Shown here: in pieces, positions 22,118 to 23,005 of the stretch | How the letters are laid out: the number at the start of each line of letters is the position of its first letter | How positions within the stretch are numbered: position 1 is the first letter of the stretch | IMG/VR virus record: IMGVR_UViG_3300009370_000912 | Span: 1-23,005 of that record | Reading direction: 5' to 3' (one strand) | DNA: 23,005 nucleotides | Source of the DNA: a virus | Notes under the pieces: model-generated | What the model saw: the letters and a program-made list of their open reading frames with translations, nothing else | Databases searched by the model: none | Told to the model about the DNA's origin: nothing | Made by a program: the position numbers and the translations under genes

Positions 22118-22816
22118 TTATTTTTCTAATTTATCTAATGCTACTTTCCAATCTTTATAACCTTCATTTTTTATATTTTTAAACATTCGTAAATCATTAT
22201 TATAACGGTTAACATAGTAATTTGGATTTCTAGGTTTATATTTGTCACCACCCAAACCCCAACGACCTGAAAAAACTAAATCAAATTCAATATTGTTTGC
22301 CTTTGCCATACCTCTTGCTTCTTCTATGTCATTTTCATTATATCTGAAAACAATATATTGCCAAACAGAAGTTTTACATTTTTTAGCACATAACTTTGCC
22401 ATTTCAAATAATTTTTCACCATCTTGATGAATTCTATATTTGTGACTATCTTTAGGTAGACCATCAATACCAAACATCCAAACTGCTTTAGGATTTACAT
22501 CAAATGCTTCTTCATACCATTTTACAGGTTTGTGTGTGGATGCTGTATTAATCGTTACTGGAATATTTTTTTTGTAACAATATTTTAACATTTTAATTAA
22601 TAAAGGATTAGCAGTAGGGTCTGATATTTGACCACAAAAAAGTAATCCTTTTTCAAAGTAATTAGCAATTTTTATAAAATCACCCCACGGCATATCTTTA
22701 CCAGGTACTTTATGTCCAACTTTTCTTATTGCTTGTCTTTGACATTTAGGACACTCTAAAGGACACTTATGACTAGAGTCTATATTAATTTTTCTATTTG
22801 AAAAATCGTATATCAT
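22118..22816 (-). CDS. Radical SAM enzyme core (no SPASM of its own)
   Basis: This 232-aa product has the canonical CxxxCxxC cluster motif, C18-PLE-C22-PK-C25, in SSHKCPLECPKCQRQ. It is followed by a phage-type SAM-binding 'LLFCGQISDPTANPLL' strand and repeated beta-alpha units (VTINTAST, AVWMFGIDGLPKDSHKYRI, SVWQYIVFRYNEND) of a partial TIM barrel. The protein ends right after the barrel. The auxiliary-cluster (SPASM) domain expected for this subgroup is found instead at the N-terminus of the next gene, in the same frame and separated by a single TAA. Such enzymes carry out radical chemistry on peptides or sugars. The coupled glycosyltransferase hints at glycan or glycopeptide modification. 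The start ATG overlaps the stop of the upstream gene (ATGA on the minus strand). Confidence 0.88.
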   Translation of the reverse strand: MIYDFSNRKINIDSSHKCPLECPKCQRQAIRKVGHKVPGKDMPWGDFIKIANYFEKGLLFCGQISDPTANPLLIKMLKYCYKKNIPVTINTASTHKPVKWYEEAFDVNPKAVWMFGIDGLPKDSHKYRIHQDGEKLFEMAKLCAKKCKTSVWQYIVFRYNENDIEEARGMAKANNIEFDLVFSGRWGLGGDKYKPRNPNYYVNRYNNDLRMFKNIKNEGYKDWKVALDKLEK

Positions 22817-23005
22817 TTACACTTTCCACAATGTCTTTGACATTGCCATATAGCATTAACATCATTCCAACTATTAGGTAATGTTTCTGTATACCATTTA
22901 TGATTTATTATATCTAGTAAACTAGAAGTAAAAATATTAAGTTCTTTTTTATATTTTTCATATTCTTTCATAACTGGATGTTTCATAAAATCAGTTTGTT
23001 CAGAA
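22813..23005 (-). CDS. C-terminal end of an unknown protein with a Cys-rich tail (partial)
   Basis: The minus strand is open from the window edge to a TGA at 22815-22813, giving at least 63 residues: a helical part (MKEYEKYKKELNIFTSSLLD), then WYTETLPNSWNDVNAIW and a terminal CQRHCGKCK. The stop overlaps the radical SAM start as ATGA, so it is the upstream member of the same operon. The C-x3-C-x2-C tail could hold an Fe-S cluster or zinc. No start is visible inside the window with a ribosome site, so the gene continues beyond it. It may be another radical SAM-related or sugar-modification partner; the identity is unknown. Confidence 0.7.
   Translation of the reverse strand, partial: SEQTDFMKHPVMKEYEKYKKELNIFTSSLLDIINHKWYTETLPNSWNDVNAIWQCQRHCGKCK

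Noticed and set aside
1-23005. tRNA genes, CRISPR arrays, insertion sequences
   Set aside because: I saw no cloverleaf-like segment ending CCA, no regularly spaced repeats other than the fibre-gene duplication, and no transposase-like protein. Coding density leaves almost no room for them.

Overview
The window is a piece of an AT-rich (roughly 30 % G+C by eye), densely packed tailed-phage genome. It carries the baseplate and tail block of a T4-type marine myovirus. Homologues of T4 gp25, gp6 and gp8, a PAAR spike tip (gp5.4-like) and T4-type late promoters (TATAAATA) support this. Large beta-rich structural proteins of the kind seen in cyanophages, a phage-borne bL12, and radical SAM/glycosyltransferase genes all point to a marine host. 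A SAR11 (Pelagibacter) phage is my best guess; that is inference, since no host marker is visible.

Left part (1-2341, + strand): an accessory metabolic cassette. It holds a U32-like TIM-barrel protein translationally coupled (ATGA) to an apparently catalytically complete HemB (porphobilinogen synthase), then an aspartyl/asparaginyl-hydroxylase-like 2OG-Fe(II) oxygenase. Next comes a short stretch of very small genes (2338-3589): a minus-strand two-TM protein with its own sigma70-type promoter, a 45-aa lipoprotein, a 53-aa Cys-rich zinc-ribbon-like protein, a 68-aa basic protein, a full-length ribosomal protein bL12, and a 34-aa single-TM peptide that overlaps both neighbours.

Middle (3589-21057, + strand): the late morphogenesis block. 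The order is PAAR tip, gp25, gp6, an 858-aa wedge-associated protein, a 672-aa fibre-like protein with an embedded cupredoxin-like copper site, gp8, a 2023-aa DUF4815-type protein, a 73-aa coiled-coil protein, two further structural proteins and a 165-aa unknown protein. Late promoters lie before gp25, the fibre-like gene, gp8, the oxygenase gene and the zinc-ribbon gene.

Right part (21026-23005, - strand): a convergent cassette read toward the late block. It holds the C-terminal end of an unknown Cys-tailed protein, a radical SAM enzyme core, and a SPASM domain fused to a DxD glycosyltransferase. The last two are separated only by one in-frame TAA.

The least ordinary observations are: (i) two late promoters set in 24-nt dyads of identical geometry, running from the upstream stop codon to the A of the next ATG, with no Shine-Dalgarno; (ii) apparent total absence of CATG and TCGA, and restriction of GATC to GGATC/GATCC, with matching synonymous codon choices; (iii) a complete H-C-H-M copper ligand set inside a tail protein; (iv) the radical SAM / SPASM-glycosyltransferase split by one stop codon; and (v) a phage HemB coupled to a U32-like protein.
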